Shown here piece by piece: positions 21,900 to 23,037 of a stretch of 23,037 nt of DNA. The DNA lies in NCBI GenBank assembly GCA_964623315.1, contig CAZUSU010000011.1:1-23037 (forward strand). The letters are read 5' to 3'. Every line of letters starts with the position of its first letter. Within the stretch, counting starts at the first letter, position 1. Both the position numbers and the translations under genes were made by a program. Under the pieces are notes generated by a model. That model worked only from the letters and a program-made list of their open reading frames with translations. It was not told the origin of the DNA and made no database searches. The DNA is from CAZUSU01 sp964623315. GTDB taxonomy: Bacteria; Patescibacteriota; Patescibacteriia; Magasanikbacterales; 2-02-FULL-50-9b.

Positions 21900-22918
21900 G
21901 AGGCAACACAACACCTACGTACATACCGCACCACAAAAAATAAAAGACCCGCACACCACATAATCAAAAATGGAGGGGATATCGGCACGAGGGCAGAGCT
22001 TCCATACAGGCGAGATATTTTTTCCAGAGCGACCAAAATCAGATGTGCCACAAACACGAGCGGCGCCGCAAACAACGTTCCGATTGATGACGAAAAAACA
22101 TTTAACACGAGCATTATGGCGCTTGCGATAGTGAGTGCCGGCACCATTGGCACAATAAGCGCATTCGTCATGAGCGACACAAAAGATACCACACCAAAAT
22201 GATAGATGATGATCGGCAGAGTAAATGCCGTTGCCGCAATGGTTTGCTCTGCGGCACGGGTAAGCGAGATGCGTTCATTGGGCGAACCGGTAACTATTAA
22301 TCCGAGGGTTGCGGCGCATGATAATTGAAACCCCACATTAAAAATGACCGACGGATTCCACAGCACCATGATCAAAATACTTGTGGCGAGTGCGTGCAGT
22401 GGCGCGCTTTGGCGACCGATGAGCGCCGCAGAAAGCGCGCACACGCTCATGAGCGCCGCACGCACGGCACTACTCGGCGCCCCAACCAACAGCGTATAAA
22501 AACTAACCGTGAGACACAAAATGATACTGCGGGTGACAAACGATAGCGGCATGCGCGCGAGCGCCCACTCGCACATCTGCACCACATACGCAATGTTTGC
22601 GCCGGAAACGGCAACAAGATGCGACGTGCCGGTGGTAATAAAAATTTGTTTCCAGTATGAGGTGAACTGCTGGGTGCCGCCGAGCAATAATCCGTATATC
22701 AGCGCGCGCTCGGGCGCCGTTCGGATTAATTCTGACAGCGAAGTGATTATGGCGGAACGCAACGATTCCAGTGCAAAATAAAAAAATCCGCGTGCCGACG
22801 ACTGGTAAAATGACGGCGCGTGCCACGCAAAAATAATTGCCGCGCCCATAACACCAACGGTAAAAATAGGCAAAGCAAACCGCGTCGTGATGAGTGATTC
22901 CCTCCTTTGCTCTGTCAT
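21896..22918 (-). CDS. comEC: ComEC/Rec2-like DNA uptake channel, membrane core only
   Basis: The 340-residue polytopic protein corresponds to the Competence (ComEC) transmembrane domain. Diagnostic parts are ERALIYGLLLGGTQQFTSYWKQIF, then GTSHLVAVSGANIA (the family's hallmark, near residue 97), GAPSSAVRAALMSVCAL, and the segment with LWNPSVIFNVGFQLSCAATLGL. Full ComEC proteins of about 700-800 residues add an N-terminal OB domain and a C-terminal metallo-beta-lactamase domain; both are absent here with no sign of frameshift. Such short forms are known in Patescibacteria. It imports single-stranded DNA across the cytoplasmic membrane in competent bacteria. The start overlaps the leuS stop by 3 nt within an ATGA. 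Confidence 0.92.
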   Translation of the reverse strand: MTEQRRESLITTRFALPIFTVGVMGAAIIFAWHAPSFYQSSARGFFYFALESLRSAIITSLSELIRTAPERALIYGLLLGGTQQFTSYWKQIFITTGTSHLVAVSGANIAYVVQMCEWALARMPLSFVTRSIILCLTVSFYTLLVGAPSSAVRAALMSVCALSAALIGRQSAPLHALATSILIMVLWNPSVIFNVGFQLSCAATLGLIVTGSPNERISLTRAAEQTIAATAFTLPIIIYHFGVVSFVSLMTNALIVPMVPALTIASAIMLVLNVFSSSIGTLFAAPLVFVAHLILVALEKISRLYGSSALVPISPPFLIMWCAGLLFFVVRYVRRCCVAS

Positions 22919-23037
22919 AATACCAAGCTCACTAATTTATTTTTTACGACCACTATTTTTTTTGGTTCTGCGCCGCCCAGCCAGTGACGAATTTTTTCCG
23001 ATGCGAGCGCAAGCGATTGTAATTCCGCTTCGGTGGC
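22915..23037 (-). CDS. leuS: Leucyl-tRNA synthetase, C-terminal fragment
   Basis: The last 40 codons of a gene entering from the right edge. The reading frame contains ELQSLALASEKIRHWLGG, then KKIVVVKNKLVSLVL and the stop. This is the C-terminal domain ending of LeuRS, which typically reads A...v..yL.gk..kkvIyVpgKLvNiVv; the domain contacts the tRNA-Leu elbow. The TGA stop lies in an ATGA overlap with comEC, so the two are co-transcribed. The frame was read directly from the sequence because it is too short for ordinary gene finding at the edge. Confidence 0.86.
   Translation of the reverse strand, partial: ATEAELQSLALASEKIRHWLGGAEPKKIVVVKNKLVSLVL

Noticed and set aside
1..23037. Alternative genetic code with TGA as glycine
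   Set aside because: TGA ends many genes at conserved family lengths (DUF4012, GT4, M16-neighbour junctions, xseB, comEC, leuS), so the standard bacterial code applies.
1..23037. CRISPR arrays, insertion sequences, prophage genes
   Set aside because: No regularly spaced direct repeats, transposase, integrase or phage structural motifs were seen on either strand.

Overview
The window looks like a chromosomal segment of a small-genome bacterium of the Candidate Phyla Radiation (Patescibacteria, most like a Parcubacteria-type lineage). This assignment is an inference from gene content. The supporting features are DUF4012 next to a processive family 2 glycosyltransferase, a short ComEC with only the membrane core, an alpha2-type glycyl-tRNA synthetase, an archaeal-like UMP kinase, a long single-strand gene string with 1-4 nt overlaps, and very few Shine-Dalgarno sites. 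TGA ends many genes, so the standard bacterial code applies and the TGA=Gly code of Gracilibacteria/Absconditabacteria is excluded. No phage, insertion sequence or CRISPR array is visible, and no gene-free stretch exceeds about 255 nt.

Layout. (1) 1-586: start of a PD-(D/E)XK-like gene running off the left edge, preceded by tRNA-Thr(TGT) with its own promoter, then a GC-rich imperfect inverted-repeat element, a perfect 40-bp palindromic terminator, tRNA-Tyr(GTA) and tRNA-Thr(GGT), all on the minus strand. (2) 598-13499: one long leftward gene string. In transcription order it holds a winged-helix/nucleotidyltransferase-like protein, a truncated TsaB-like protein, GT2, DUF4012, mreB, GT4, holB, a BNR-propeller lipoprotein, frr, glyS, M16 peptidase, tpiA and a TPR protein, and it runs into the tRNAs. 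(3) 13513-15669: a rightward gene for a membrane protein with a degenerate PP2C-like domain and a beta-propeller. It starts from a promoter that shares its -10 element with the leftward operon. (4) 15662-16747: rplJ-rplL with a consensus promoter, an L10 leader RNA and an attenuator hairpin. (5) 16763-17332: a rightward monocistronic gene for a receiver-like protein without the phospho-acceptor Asp. (6) 17334-21023: overlapping operon xseA, GT-C glycosyltransferase, xseB, a previously uncalled 47-codon basic protein, and pyrH. (7) 21086-23037: a monocistronic YdcF/DUF218-like membrane protein gene with its own promoter and terminator, then comEC and the 3' end of leuS.

How the genes fit together. 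The long operon mixes envelope and shape functions (GT2, DUF4012, MreB, GT4, lipoprotein) with translation (frr, glyS, tRNAs), replication (delta') and glycolysis (tpiA), as is common in compact genomes. Most operon genes have no recognisable ribosome binding site and abut or overlap the gene before them, which suggests translational coupling.

The two monocistronic genes (16836-17264 and 21151-21831) are built differently. Each has a 17-nt-spacer promoter, a stem-loop at the predicted 5' end of the mRNA, a clear Shine-Dalgarno site, AAG-rich lysine codon use and a strong intrinsic terminator. Together with the pseudoenzyme-like proteins around the bidirectional promoter and the uncharacterised 47-codon gene, they are the most promising unexplained content of the window.
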